Of a stretch of DNA of 64,000 bases, positions 34,561 to 42,981 are shown piece by piece. Numbering within the stretch: the first letter of the stretch is position 1; every line of letters begins with the position of its first letter. The stretch covers positions 1 through 64,000 of the forward strand of contig CBDBCU010000003.1 of assembly GCA_965203435.1 (NCBI GenBank). Reading direction: 5' to 3'. The notes under the pieces were generated by a model that did no database searches, was not told the DNA's origin, and saw only the letters and a list, made by a program, of their open reading frames with translations. The DNA is from CBDBCU01 sp965203435 (GTDB lineage: Bacteria > Chloroflexota > Dehalococcoidia > Lucifugimonadales > UBA3495). Both the position numbers and the translations under genes were made by a program.

Positions 34561-35607
34561 TTACTTTTCCTCGGGAAGGGCCCTGACCTGCCGGGCAATG
34601 TTTTGCTGAGCGCGGCGTTCCTGCTGCGCCGCATCCTGGGCCTCGGCATAGGCATAGCCCTCCTCTAATATCGCCGGCAGCAATTCCTCCGGGGCCAGGT
34701 CGCAGTTGACCGCCGGTTCCAGCAGGCGGTCGAAAAAGTCGGCATCGCCGATAAAAGCCGGCCCGTCCGCGGCGAACTCGTCCAAAGTGCCATCATAGAG
34801 CCGCAGTAGAAAGACGGTACGCACCGGGTCTAATCCCTCAGCGATAAAGAGCTGCGGCCGCAGGTCAACGCCGCGGCCGGTGTCAAACTCGGCCCGGCCT
34901 AAGTCCTCATCCCAAAGGGTATCCTTAAAAACATCGAAGCGGTCGATGTAGCCCTCCGTTTCGGTCAAAAGGCGGCCGATAAAGCGGCGGCCGCCGGGGG
35001 TAATTTCGTAAAAGCCGGTTTCGTCGGAGAGGTTAATCAATCCCTGGCGGCCCAAACCGGCGGCGGCAGTTTCCAGGGCGGCGGCGTTGGCCGTTTCCGG
35101 CCGGGCCGGCAAAGGGTATTCGTGCTTGTCCAGAAAGTAGAGCAGGGTACACTCCCGCAGCCAGGCCAACAGTTCATCTTGGCTTTCGGCGTAACCCTGG
35201 GCAACGGCGTAATCCAGGGGCCGGTATTGGGGGGACAAGACTAATTCCAGAGGAACCGGGCCGGCCGCGGCTGGGGGCAGGTAGTACGCCACCGGGTCGG
35301 AAAGTTGCGCCGGGCGGGCGGCGGCTATTAGGTTAAGTTGGCACAAGCCCAAGCGGTACTGGTCAAACACTGGCAGGAAACAATCGTAGATGTCGGGCAA
35401 GTCGGGATTGGCCGCCATGTCCAGACTTTCCGCGATAGCTTGACGAGCCGGTTCCTCCGGGGGGAAAAGGGCCGCCAGCAGTTGGTCTAGGGATTGGCGG
35501 GCGCAATCCGCTGGCAAAGTCAGTTGCAGCACGGCATCCGCCGGCAATCCGGCCAGGGATACCGATAGGGCCAGGGCGGGTATTGCGGCTGGATTAGACA
35601 AGTTCAC
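34561..35607 (-). CDS. Unrecognised soluble protein, second gene of a lipoprotein operon
   Basis: The 348-residue acidic protein is not one I recognise. Its start overlaps the stop of the preceding gene by four bases (ATGA). It has no signal peptide or membrane segment. A tract LRECTLLYFLDKHEYPLP near residue 150, and a GFYEITPGGRRFIGRLL segment near residue 210 that looks like a winged-helix beta-hairpin, may be structural clues. It probably works with the lipoprotein upstream. Confidence 0.65.
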   Translation of the reverse strand: MNLSNPAAIPALALSVSLAGLPADAVLQLTLPADCARQSLDQLLAALFPPEEPARQAIAESLDMAANPDLPDIYDCFLPVFDQYRLGLCQLNLIAAARPAQLSDPVAYYLPPAAAGPVPLELVLSPQYRPLDYAVAQGYAESQDELLAWLRECTLLYFLDKHEYPLPARPETANAAALETAAAGLGRQGLINLSDETGFYEITPGGRRFIGRLLTETEGYIDRFDVFKDTLWDEDLGRAEFDTGRGVDLRPQLFIAEGLDPVRTVFLLRLYDGTLDEFAADGPAFIGDADFFDRLLEPAVNCDLAPEELLPAILEEGYAYAEAQDAAQQERRAQQNIARQVRALPEEK

Positions 35608-36428
35608 GGCAAACCGGGGTTATTCCCGGAATGGCGGCGGCCGGCGCGGAGTTTTACTTGGCCGCCGCCGCCGCTGAAGGAGCCGACGCTGCTGCGGGAG
35701 ATGGCGGAACTGCCGCCGGCCCGGCTGATGCTGCTGCTGGAGCGGAAAGCGCCGGAGGAGCGCTGCGTCTGCTGGTAGCTTTGCCGGGCGGAGCTGGTAC
35801 TGCGGCCGGCTTCCTGATAGCGGGAGCCGGCAAAGCCCTGCTGCCGGGTGGCGTAGCGGCTGTTGCGGGCCACTTGCGTTCCGTAGCGGCTGGATTGGCG
35901 GTAGTTGGCCCGGTTCTGCCGCAGGGTCGGGCCGTAGCTGGCCGGGGTGTGGTAGAAGTAGGGGCCGCGGTTGAAACTGCTGAGCAGCAGGTAGGTAAAG
36001 AGGAAGTCGCCGGCCCCGAAGTGGCTGTAATAGTAGCCGTTGGCCCCATAACCGCGCATATCGTACTCGTCGTTGGTGTCCTTGACGATGGAAAAGAGGC
36101 GGTCATCCTGGGTATCCTCAATGTCGTTGCTGTTGTTCAGGTCCTCCCAGCCCTCCAGGGTCAGGCGGTCGCCGTCTTGCAGGGAACGGATGAGGATGAT
36201 GCCGTCGCCCTCGTAGATTTCGTTGACCCGGCGCTCAAACTCGGTGGCGCTCTGGGCGTTCTTAAAGGCTTCCTGCACATCGTCGAGGTTGATGCGGCCG
36301 GCGGCGCCGTCGGTGGCGGCCCATTCGTCATAAGAGGGGCCGCTGCTGCACGCGGCCACCAGCGGCGCGCCGGCGACCAGCGTTCCGGTAAAGACTGCCG
36401 TACTCAGGCGGCGAAGTTTCCACGCCAT
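35604..36428 (-). CDS. Serine/arginine-rich lipoprotein of unknown function
   Basis: The 274-residue protein has a lipoprotein signal (VAGAPLVAACSS), a soluble N-half with an acidic region (LNNSNDIEDTQDDRLF), a hydrophobic segment (GAGDFLFTYLLLSSF) near residue 130, then a long Ser/Arg/Gly/Tyr-rich tail ending in SFSGGGG. The composition suggests a surface-anchored protein with a flexible tail. It is the first gene of an operon with the 348-residue protein. The neighbourhood (DUF4178, DUF350) may be one functional locus. Confidence 0.65.
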   Translation of the reverse strand: MAWKLRRLSTAVFTGTLVAGAPLVAACSSGPSYDEWAATDGAAGRINLDDVQEAFKNAQSATEFERRVNEIYEGDGIILIRSLQDGDRLTLEGWEDLNNSNDIEDTQDDRLFSIVKDTNDEYDMRGYGANGYYYSHFGAGDFLFTYLLLSSFNRGPYFYHTPASYGPTLRQNRANYRQSSRYGTQVARNSRYATRQQGFAGSRYQEAGRSTSSARQSYQQTQRSSGAFRSSSSISRAGGSSAISRSSVGSFSGGGGQVKLRAGRRHSGNNPGLP

Positions 36429-36505
36429 TTGCTTAACCTCTTGATTGATTCACCCGGCAACAAGTTCCGGGTGAGCGGAATTCCAGGGGCGGCCGGCCGG
36501 CGCCA

Positions 36506-39500
36506 TCAGCCCAGCAGCGCCGCCGCTCTTTCATCCAGCTCCAGGGCCGGCACCGTTTCCTTTGCCAAATCCGCCAAGGGAAAGGCGCAGAGGCGGGCCA
36601 GGAACAAGTCGGCCCCTTCCCCTTGAAACTGCCGCCAAGCCGCGGCGGCGTGGATGATGTAATCGGCGACGGCGGACTTAGGCCCGTAGCCGCCCAAGCG
36701 GGAACTAACCGACAAGGCTCGCAGTCCCCCTTGATAATCTTTCCACAATTCATCCCCGGATTGCAACCGCAGCAGCCGGGCCAGTTCGGCAAAGCGCGGG
36801 ATACCCAAAGCGGCTTGCCGGGCGGTCAAACGGGCGGATAGCAAATCCGCCAAGGCCGCCGGCAGTTCATCCAGGGCCAAGCCGTACAAAGATCCCACCT
36901 CGATACCGTACCATTCCTGGAGATCTTTTGCCAGTCGGGAAAAGCGGCGGGGGTAGTCGGCGGTATCTCCGGCCGGGAAATGGCGGGCGGCCAGGCGGGA
37001 CGCCGCAGCCGGAATTAAGGCCCGGGCGGCGGCCGCGCCATCGGCAGCGGTCAGTAACCGCTGCCGGGTTTGGTAGTAGGCGGCGGTATGGGCGTCGGCA
37101 ATAGCGGCGTAGTCCTGCTGGATGCGGCGGCGGGCGGCGGCGTCCGTTTCCGCCGTTTCCTGCAAGCGGTACAAGTAACGCTCCACGGCTTTGCCCTCAA
37201 AATAGACGCGGCCGGCGGCGTCGGTTTTTTGACAGTGGGCAAAATCCGGCCGGCGGTGGCCGCGGTAAGCCAGCAAGGGGTCATCCCAGGAAAGGATAAA
37301 GCGGGTCGCGCCGAACTGCCCTTGCCGTCCGCTGCGGCCTTTCAGCTGCCAGGCAATGCGGGCGGCGGGGCTGAAAGCGGCGCTGATTACATAGAGACCC
37401 AGGCCAAACTCGAGGGATTCCGGGGAAACGGCCGGGGAGGGCGGCGGGAAATCCGCCCGGCTTACCAGCAGTTCGGTAAATTCGGCCCGGTTCATATCCC
37501 GCCGGGCATAAGTCAAACCGCTGTCGGCGGCCAGGGCGGCGGCCAGCAAGTCGGCGGCGGCGCTAGGGCAATGCACGGCTATGGGGCGGTTTTCGCTATC
37601 CAGCCGCTGGCGGAGCAGGGACACGGCATTGGCGATAAGGCGCTGGTTCAAGGCGGGGTCAAGGATAATGTCGGCGCCGCGCCCGGCCATATTGGTGGCG
37701 ACGGTAACCGCGCCCGCAGCGCCGGCCTGGCGCAGGATTTCCGCTTCGGCGGCGCTGGTGATGGCGTTGAGCAGGCGGTGGTCGATGCCCTGTTCGGACA
37801 AATGGCGGCTGACCAGGGCCGACTGCGCCACGGTCTGGACGCCCACCAGAACCGGCTGCCCGATTATTTGGCGCTGCCGCACCGTGGCGGCAATAGCGGC
37901 CAATTGCTCCTCTTGACCGTTATAGACCCGGCTGGGCCAATCCTGCCGCCGCAAAGGGCGCGCCGCCGGGAGGACAACCACCTCCCGGCGGTAAAGCTGC
38001 TGAAACTCGGCGGCGGCATCGGCCGCCGTGCCGGTCATCCCGGATAAATGACGGTAGCCTTGGGCCAAGCCTTGCACGGAAATTTGGGCCAGGGCCGGGC
38101 CATCGGGATGCACGGTTACCCCCTCTTTGGCTTCCAGGGCCGGGTGCAGTCCTTCCTGATAGCGGCTGTCGGGCCGGGGCCGGCCGGTGACCCGGTCGAG
38201 GAGAATTATCTCGTCCTCAGCGACTATGTAATCCCCATCCCTTTTCAGCAGCAGGTAAGCCCGCAGCAGTTGATAGACTTGATTTGCCAGGTTGACCCGC
38301 CGGACATCCTGGCGGGAAAGGGGGCCGGCGGCGTGGTCGGCTCCGGCATCATAGAAAGGGCCAAGACGGCTTTCCAGAAAGGCCAGGCCCCGGGCGGTCA
38401 AGGTAACGAACCGCTGCTCCGGGTCGACCAGGCAATACAAATCGGCGGCCAAGGCCGGGTCGGGGTAGTCGGAACCGTCGGGATAGAGGGCGACCAGGGC
38501 TTGGCGGTAGGCGCGGGGTTGAGCCGCCGCCTGTTGCCGCAGGCGGGCATTATCCGGTTGGGCTAACAAAGCTTGGCCCAGCAGACGGGCGTAGGCTTTG
38601 CCGCCGGGGGATTCCTTTTCCAGGCGGGCCAGATATTCCCCGGCTAAAGCGGCTTGCCGCTGGGTCAGTTCGGCTACGGCTTGGTTGGCCCGATCCAGGG
38701 TTTGGCGATTCAGCAAGGGGGAGCCGGCGATTATCAGGGGAGTGCGGGCTTCATCAATGAGGGCTTGATCCACTTCGTCAATGATCAGGGTATCCCGACC
38801 GCCCTGCACTTGTTCCGACGGGTCGGTTTTCAGGTTGTCCCGCAGCCAGTCAAAGCCGAATTCCCGCAAGGGGGCATAGACAATTTGCTGTTCGTAGGCG
38901 TAGCGGCGTTCCGCGTCGACCATCGAACTCAGCACATTGTCAACGCTGAGGCCCAGGGAACGGTACACCGGGGCCAGCAGTTCGCAGTCCCGGGCCGCCA
39001 GATAGTCGTTGGCCGTGGCGATATGGACAGCACGGCCGGCGGCGGCGGAAAAGACGGCGGGAAAGACAGCGGCTACCGTCTTGCCCTCGCCGGCGTTCAT
39101 TTCCACGATTTTGCACCGGAACAGATAAATCCCGGCCAGAATTTGCTCGTCGGTGGGCTGGAATTGCAGGCGGTTATGGGTATCCCGGCGGGCCAGGGCC
39201 TGGTAAAACTCGGCCGGCAAAAGAATATCCCACGGATAGCGGCGGGCCAATTCCCCCGGAGTCCGTCGCAAGGTTGCCACGATAAGTTGTTCATCGGCAG
39301 TCAAGGCCGCCGCCGCCGGGTCAAGTTGGCCCTCTTGATCCGATTGGAAATGCTTTTCCAAATCCGGCCAGTCAAAAGCCGGGTCAAAGATGCGCCAATA
39401 ACCCAAGCGGCGGCGGATACTTTCGTCGGTGATGGCAAAGATTTCCACGAGCCCGGATTCCGGATCCGCGGGATTGCGGGTTTCCCGGATATGGCTGAGG

Positions 39501-39706
39501 GCGGCCCGCAATTCCTGGTCAGAACGGCTTGCCAGTTCCCTAGCGGAATGGCAATGGCGGATGGCGTGGAGCAGTTGCCGCGCAGTTAAAGGGCGGCGGG
39601 CGGCGAATCGGCGGCGGATAGCGGACAGCGGCGCCGGCCGGCGGCGGCCGGGGGCGGCGGCAACTCTATCGGAGGACTCCGGGAAAAAGCCGGCGGTGGC
39701 GTTCAT
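36506..39706 (-). CDS. Divergent SecA-like ATPase
   Basis: The 1066-residue protein carries recognisable SecA motifs: Walker A EMNAGEGKT near residue 203-210 (SecA has TGEGKT), LIIDEVDQALIDEARTPL near 310, NMAGRGADI near 700 and QLKGRSGRQG near 800. Compared with SecA, it has about 100 extra N-terminal residues before the nucleotide-binding domain and lacks the C-terminal zinc-binding tail. It is thus an accessory (SecA2-type) or SecA-derived ATPase rather than the housekeeping motor. Its start overlaps the stop of the transglutaminase-like gene by four bases, which implies joint function. Confidence 0.8.
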   Translation of the reverse strand: MNATAGFFPESSDRVAAAPGRRRPAPLSAIRRRFAARRPLTARQLLHAIRHCHSARELASRSDQELRAALSHIRETRNPADPESGLVEIFAITDESIRRRLGYWRIFDPAFDWPDLEKHFQSDQEGQLDPAAAALTADEQLIVATLRRTPGELARRYPWDILLPAEFYQALARRDTHNRLQFQPTDEQILAGIYLFRCKIVEMNAGEGKTVAAVFPAVFSAAAGRAVHIATANDYLAARDCELLAPVYRSLGLSVDNVLSSMVDAERRYAYEQQIVYAPLREFGFDWLRDNLKTDPSEQVQGGRDTLIIDEVDQALIDEARTPLIIAGSPLLNRQTLDRANQAVAELTQRQAALAGEYLARLEKESPGGKAYARLLGQALLAQPDNARLRQQAAAQPRAYRQALVALYPDGSDYPDPALAADLYCLVDPEQRFVTLTARGLAFLESRLGPFYDAGADHAAGPLSRQDVRRVNLANQVYQLLRAYLLLKRDGDYIVAEDEIILLDRVTGRPRPDSRYQEGLHPALEAKEGVTVHPDGPALAQISVQGLAQGYRHLSGMTGTAADAAAEFQQLYRREVVVLPAARPLRRQDWPSRVYNGQEEQLAAIAATVRQRQIIGQPVLVGVQTVAQSALVSRHLSEQGIDHRLLNAITSAAEAEILRQAGAAGAVTVATNMAGRGADIILDPALNQRLIANAVSLLRQRLDSENRPIAVHCPSAAADLLAAALAADSGLTYARRDMNRAEFTELLVSRADFPPPSPAVSPESLEFGLGLYVISAAFSPAARIAWQLKGRSGRQGQFGATRFILSWDDPLLAYRGHRRPDFAHCQKTDAAGRVYFEGKAVERYLYRLQETAETDAAARRRIQQDYAAIADAHTAAYYQTRQRLLTAADGAAAARALIPAAASRLAARHFPAGDTADYPRRFSRLAKDLQEWYGIEVGSLYGLALDELPAALADLLSARLTARQAALGIPRFAELARLLRLQSGDELWKDYQGGLRALSVSSRLGGYGPKSAVADYIIHAAAAWRQFQGEGADLFLARLCAFPLADLAKETVPALELDERAAALLG

Positions 39707-41136
39707 TCTGCAATTTCCTCATCATACGGCTTTTCCGGCGGGCGGGGGAATCGGAATATAACCAGGCCGGCGGCATGGCCGGGTTGATCCCATTCATTAT
39801 AGCGGCGCAGCAGATGGTCTTGGGCGGCAAGGATTTTTTCGGCGGCGGCCGGATGGGCGGCGGTCAATTGGCGGCCCAAGGGGAAATCCAGAGTCCACTC
39901 CCGGCAGACTTCGGCGGCAAAGCCGGCCCGGCGGGCGATGTCCAAGTATTCCCGGCGCAGGCGCTGGTATTCCGGTTCACTGCGATAGGGCAAGGGCGTA
40001 ACATAGAAATCGGCGGACAAGTAAAGGCCCAGTTCGTTCTCAAAGACCTGCACTAAATCGGTATCGGCCAGCCAGCCCTCCATCGCAAAAAAGAGGTTCT
40101 GCGGAATATCCTGGGGGACGCGGTGATAGTAGTAATCCTCGACGGCCTCGACCATCCGCACTTTGACCGGCTGCTTGTCGGTAGGGCGCAACATAGCGGC
40201 GGCGGCGTCTCCCGGAACGAATAGAAAGGGGATGTTGCCGTTGGTGGCGTCCACCAGCAGGGGCGCGCCGTCAAGGTGATAAAGGAGGGCGGTGTGCTGC
40301 CAGTAGCGCATATAGCGTTTGGCAAAGCGGAAGTCAAAGGTGGTCAGCAATTCCCGCAGTTTATCCACCGGGGCCGGGTCAACAGCCTGGTCTCCGGCAA
40401 TCAGATATTCCGATTCCAGTCCGTAGTGGTCGGTCAGGAACTTGAGGGCTTGGACTTTTTCGGCGCAGATGCCCCCGGAGCCGGCGGCGATATTCCGCAC
40501 GGTTTCATCCCCGGTCTTGAACATCAGTTTGTCGCTGATAAAGCGGGAATAGTTCTCAAAATCGCTGCGCCAGATGCGGCGGCCCAAAGACTGGATTAAC
40601 TGCCGTTGCTTTTCTCCGGTATCCAGTAGCAATACCCTTTCCGCGGCCGCCGGGCCATAGTCGGCGGTCAGGGCAGCGTGGACAAAGGCGGTAAAAAGGT
40701 CAGGGGCGTTAGCCCAGCGGCGGCGGTGAAAGCCGGCCCAATTACGATGGTAGCCAACATTGGCCCGGTCAAGGGACAGGTCAATAACCGAAACTTCGGT
40801 ATCCCCGGCCCGGGCTTTTTCAACAAGGGGCGGGCTTTCAAGGCTGACCGGCTGCCCCTGCTGACGGAAAACAAGGCCGGAAAAGAGATCCCCCAACCGC
40901 CCCTGGTCATCGCAGCGATAGACCAAGTCGGTCAAGGCTTGCAGAGTGGGCAAAGCGGCGGCGGTGCTGGCCCCCTCCCGCAGCAGTTCCGCCGCCGGGC
41001 AGTCCCGGAGGTATTTGTCCAGCAACTGCCCCACGGTCCATTGGGCCTGGGCCGGGTCGATCCGCAGGGCGGCCCGCCGGCCGGTAAGCGCGTCGGCAAG
41101 TTGCAGGAGCAGGGGATCGGATGGGGTTGCGGCCAT
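39703..41136 (-). CDS. Transglutaminase-like protein coupled to the SecA-like ATPase
   Basis: The 477-residue protein shows a possible Cys-His-Asp triad of the transglutaminase/cysteine protease fold: Cys in GSGGICAEKVQALKFLTDH near residue 225, His in LLYHLDGAPLLVD and Asp in VDATNGNIPFLF near residues 285-300. No signal peptide is seen. Upstream residues that extend in frame run across the tRNA-Pro gene and are not coding, so ATG 41136 is used. Family not confirmed. A chaperone, protease or ligase acting with the SecA-like ATPase is inferred. Confidence 0.65.
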   Translation of the reverse strand: MAATPSDPLLLQLADALTGRRAALRIDPAQAQWTVGQLLDKYLRDCPAAELLREGASTAAALPTLQALTDLVYRCDDQGRLGDLFSGLVFRQQGQPVSLESPPLVEKARAGDTEVSVIDLSLDRANVGYHRNWAGFHRRRWANAPDLFTAFVHAALTADYGPAAAERVLLLDTGEKQRQLIQSLGRRIWRSDFENYSRFISDKLMFKTGDETVRNIAAGSGGICAEKVQALKFLTDHYGLESEYLIAGDQAVDPAPVDKLRELLTTFDFRFAKRYMRYWQHTALLYHLDGAPLLVDATNGNIPFLFVPGDAAAAMLRPTDKQPVKVRMVEAVEDYYYHRVPQDIPQNLFFAMEGWLADTDLVQVFENELGLYLSADFYVTPLPYRSEPEYQRLRREYLDIARRAGFAAEVCREWTLDFPLGRQLTAAHPAAAEKILAAQDHLLRRYNEWDQPGHAAGLVIFRFPRPPEKPYDEEIAE

Positions 41137-41210
41137 TAGGCCCACCGCCGGGCTGGGGTTGCCATCGGTATCCGGGAAGCGGGAAAGGCTAGATGGGGAA
41201 AGCGGTTGAA

Positions 41211-41286
41211 TGGTCGGGGTGAGAGGATTCGAACCTCCGGCCTCTTCGTCCCGAACGAAGCGCGCTAGCCACTGCGCTACACCCCG
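41211..41286 (-). tRNA. tRNA-Pro (anticodon CGG)
   Basis: The minus strand gives acceptor stem CGGGGTG with CACCCCG, D-arm TAGCGCAGTGGCTAGCGC, anticodon arm with loop TTCGGGA (anticodon CGG), the T-arm GGAGGTTCGAATCCTCT, discriminator A and an encoded CCA (41211-41213). All arms fold. Confidence 0.95.
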
Positions 41287-41314
41287 ACAAGGCAAAACCG
41301 TTAAGCCTGAAATT

Positions 41315-41343
41315 ATTGTAGCACAGGGTTGGGGGGATGGCAA
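41315..41343 (-). promoter_or_regulatory. Promoter of tRNA-Pro
   Basis: On the minus strand TTGCCA (41338-41343), 17-bp spacer, TACAAT (41315-41320), 29 bp before the first tRNA base. Confidence 0.7.
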
Positions 41344-41424
41344 GCCTTAAATGGCCGGATTTCCGGTCAATCCGGAATGGATAATTCCGTCGAAACCGAC
41401 CGGCTCTGGGCAGGGAATTGCCGG

Positions 41425-41631
41425 CTAGCGGCAGATAAGGGCCCGCGACCAACCACTCCGCCGGCGGCGGCGGGGCTGGTCACAGTCCGCCAAATCCCGG
41501 AGACCGCCCCGCCAGTCCGACGCTGTGGCGACCGCTTTGGCCTTGAACCGTTCCGCCGAAGCCGGGTTCTCCACGGCCCACCACGTGCCGCCAATCAGGA
41601 CGATAAACACCAGGATAATGAATATCCGCAT
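41425..41631 (-). CDS. Small membrane protein (68 aa)
   Basis: The product begins with one membrane segment (MRIFIILVFIVLIGGTWW) and ends in a very basic tail (QPRRRRRSGWSR). A perfect AAGGAGG precedes the ATG by seven bases. No family is recognised. It follows the next gene on the same strand, so the two may form a small operon behind the three-way-junction element at 42124. Confidence 0.65.
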   Translation of the reverse strand: MRIFIILVFIVLIGGTWWAVENPASAERFKAKAVATASDWRGGLRDLADCDQPRRRRRSGWSRALICR

Positions 41632-41723
41632 CCGGAAACCTCCTTGCGGATTCCTGCACCGCCGGCCCCCAAACCCCGGTCTATCGCCGGGGTTTGGATC
41701 GGTACGGATTGTCCTTGAGTTCG

Positions 41724-42086
41724 TTAGGAGGAGTCCCGCCGCCGCTTTGCGTCGCAGTTAGCCCGGAGTTCTTGCTTCATGGTTTCGGCTTCCGCCTGAA
41801 CTTGTCCGGATTTCGAGATTGCCTGCAAGAAGTCTTTCTTGTCATCCATCCAGTCCTCCGTGGCCTGGCGCACTTGGCGCTCCATCCACGCGTCTATGGC
41901 CCGCTCGCGCTCCTGGCACGCCTCCCGGAACTCCGCCGAGTCGCCGGGGAGGTTGGGCGCAGCCGTGCTGGGCTTGCTGTTCAGGGAGCCGCAGGAGAGG
42001 ATGGCTATCAGTAGAGGGAGGAGAAGGGCCACGAGGAGCGGCAACAGGGCCGGGTGGGACTGGGAGATTCGCAGTTGGATCGGCAT
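41724..42086 (-). CDS. Small membrane-anchored helical protein (120 aa)
   Basis: ATG 42086 follows AAGGGGG at six bases. A hydrophobic segment (ALLPLLVALLLPLLIAILSC) near residue 10-30 is followed by an acidic, helical, Glu/Lys-rich part (ACQERERAIDAWMERQVRQ). The Cys at the segment end could be a lipobox (LSCGSL). No family is recognised. It is the first gene after the structured element. Confidence 0.65.
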   Translation of the reverse strand: MPIQLRISQSHPALLPLLVALLLPLLIAILSCGSLNSKPSTAAPNLPGDSAEFREACQERERAIDAWMERQVRQATEDWMDDKKDFLQAISKSGQVQAEAETMKQELRANCDAKRRRDSS

Positions 42087-42123
42087 CGGTAACCCCCTTG
42101 CAGACCAGAAGGTCGGGCGATTT

Positions 42124-42227
42124 GCCGGATCCACCTAACCCCAACAGCGAACCTACAAGGGGGCGTATTGCCCCCCTTCCGTAGTTCGCGTTGGGATTGA
42201 GGTACTCCTCAATTAAGTGGATCCGGC
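42124..42227. other. 104-bp three-way-junction inverted-repeat element (possible structured RNA or mobile-element end)
   Basis: Outer stem: 42124-42134 pairs perfectly with 42217-42227 (GCCGGATCCAC). Inside are a 7-bp hairpin (42196-42202 with 42207-42213) and a long stem: 42140-42145 with 42190-42195, 42147-42152 with 42184-42189, 42154-42156 with 42181-42183, and 42157-42163 with 42172-42178, interrupted by single-base bulges. That is about 40 base pairs in 104 bases. If read on the minus strand it is in the leader of the 42086 gene, about 38 bases before its ATG. It could equally be a DNA hairpin site. Confidence 0.7.
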
Positions 42228-42359
42228 TCGTCCATTAAACTACAAGGCTGCCGGGTTGTCAACTATCACGCGACGCCGCTTTCTGTATCGGGCCGCTTTG
42301 GGGATTTATCCACCAGATCCGGATGGAATCATTGCCGGGAAATCGGATGTCTGCCTCCC

Positions 42360-42917
42360 TCACTCCAACATTTCCGTGGCCAGTTCGGTGAGTTTTTCCA
42401 GGTTCAGCACGCCGTCCCATTTGCGGTGGATTTGGCCGTCGGCGGTGATAAAGACGGTGGTGGGCAGGCCCAAGACTCGGTAGTTGGGGACCACCTGGTC
42501 GTCGGCGGTGTAGCCGGCGGGATAGGTTACGCCCAACTCAGTCAGCAGGTTCTGGGCATCCTCCGGGCGGCCCAGGTTCATAAACTGGCCTAAATCCACG
42601 CCGATAAGAGTAACCCGGCCGGCAAAGGCATCCTGAAACTGCTGAAACTCCGGCATTTCGGCCCGGCAGGGGGGGCAAAGGCCGGCCCAGAAGTTCAGCA
42701 CTACCGGCTGGCCCTCCAGTTGGGACAGCGGCAAATCGCCGCCCCATTCCGCCGGCCCCTGGTATAAAAGGATGGGGAAATCGTAAGCCGGCTCCGGGGA
42801 TTCAGCGGCCGGCAAAGCGCAGGCGATTACCGCGGACAACAGGATGGCCGCCGCCAGGGAAAGGCGGACGGGTAGATAGCGGCGCAATTTCATTCTCCCC
42901 TTGGGCTGATTTGCCAT
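42360..42917 (-). CDS. TlpA-type thioredoxin-like lipoprotein
   Basis: The 185-residue protein has a signal ending LLSAVIACAL (lipobox) and a thioredoxin fold with the redox motif NFWAGLCPPCRAEMPEF near residue 80, then the LGLPTTVFITADGQI loop with the cis-Pro. It is a periplasm-side disulfide or heme-maturation reductase. The start is uncertain: ATG 42917 has no visible Shine-Dalgarno, and ATG 42893 has GGGGAG too close; either gives a usable signal. A run of 42 bases separates it from mfd. Confidence 0.85.
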   Translation of the reverse strand: MANQPKGRMKLRRYLPVRLSLAAAILLSAVIACALPAAESPEPAYDFPILLYQGPAEWGGDLPLSQLEGQPVVLNFWAGLCPPCRAEMPEFQQFQDAFAGRVTLIGVDLGQFMNLGRPEDAQNLLTELGVTYPAGYTADDQVVPNYRVLGLPTTVFITADGQIHRKWDGVLNLEKLTELATEMLE

Positions 42918-42981
42918 CGGTGGGCGGCTTGCTAGGATTGCCGGTTCGGGCAAGGGTACGCTAACGCCGGGGCCGGCCGCA

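Noticed and set aside
42124..42260. A tRNA-like reading of the minus strand (TAGTTTAATGGA resembles a D-arm)
   Set aside because: There is no T-arm GTTCGAAT motif or acceptor stem in the right place, and the perfect outer stem belongs to the three-way junction.
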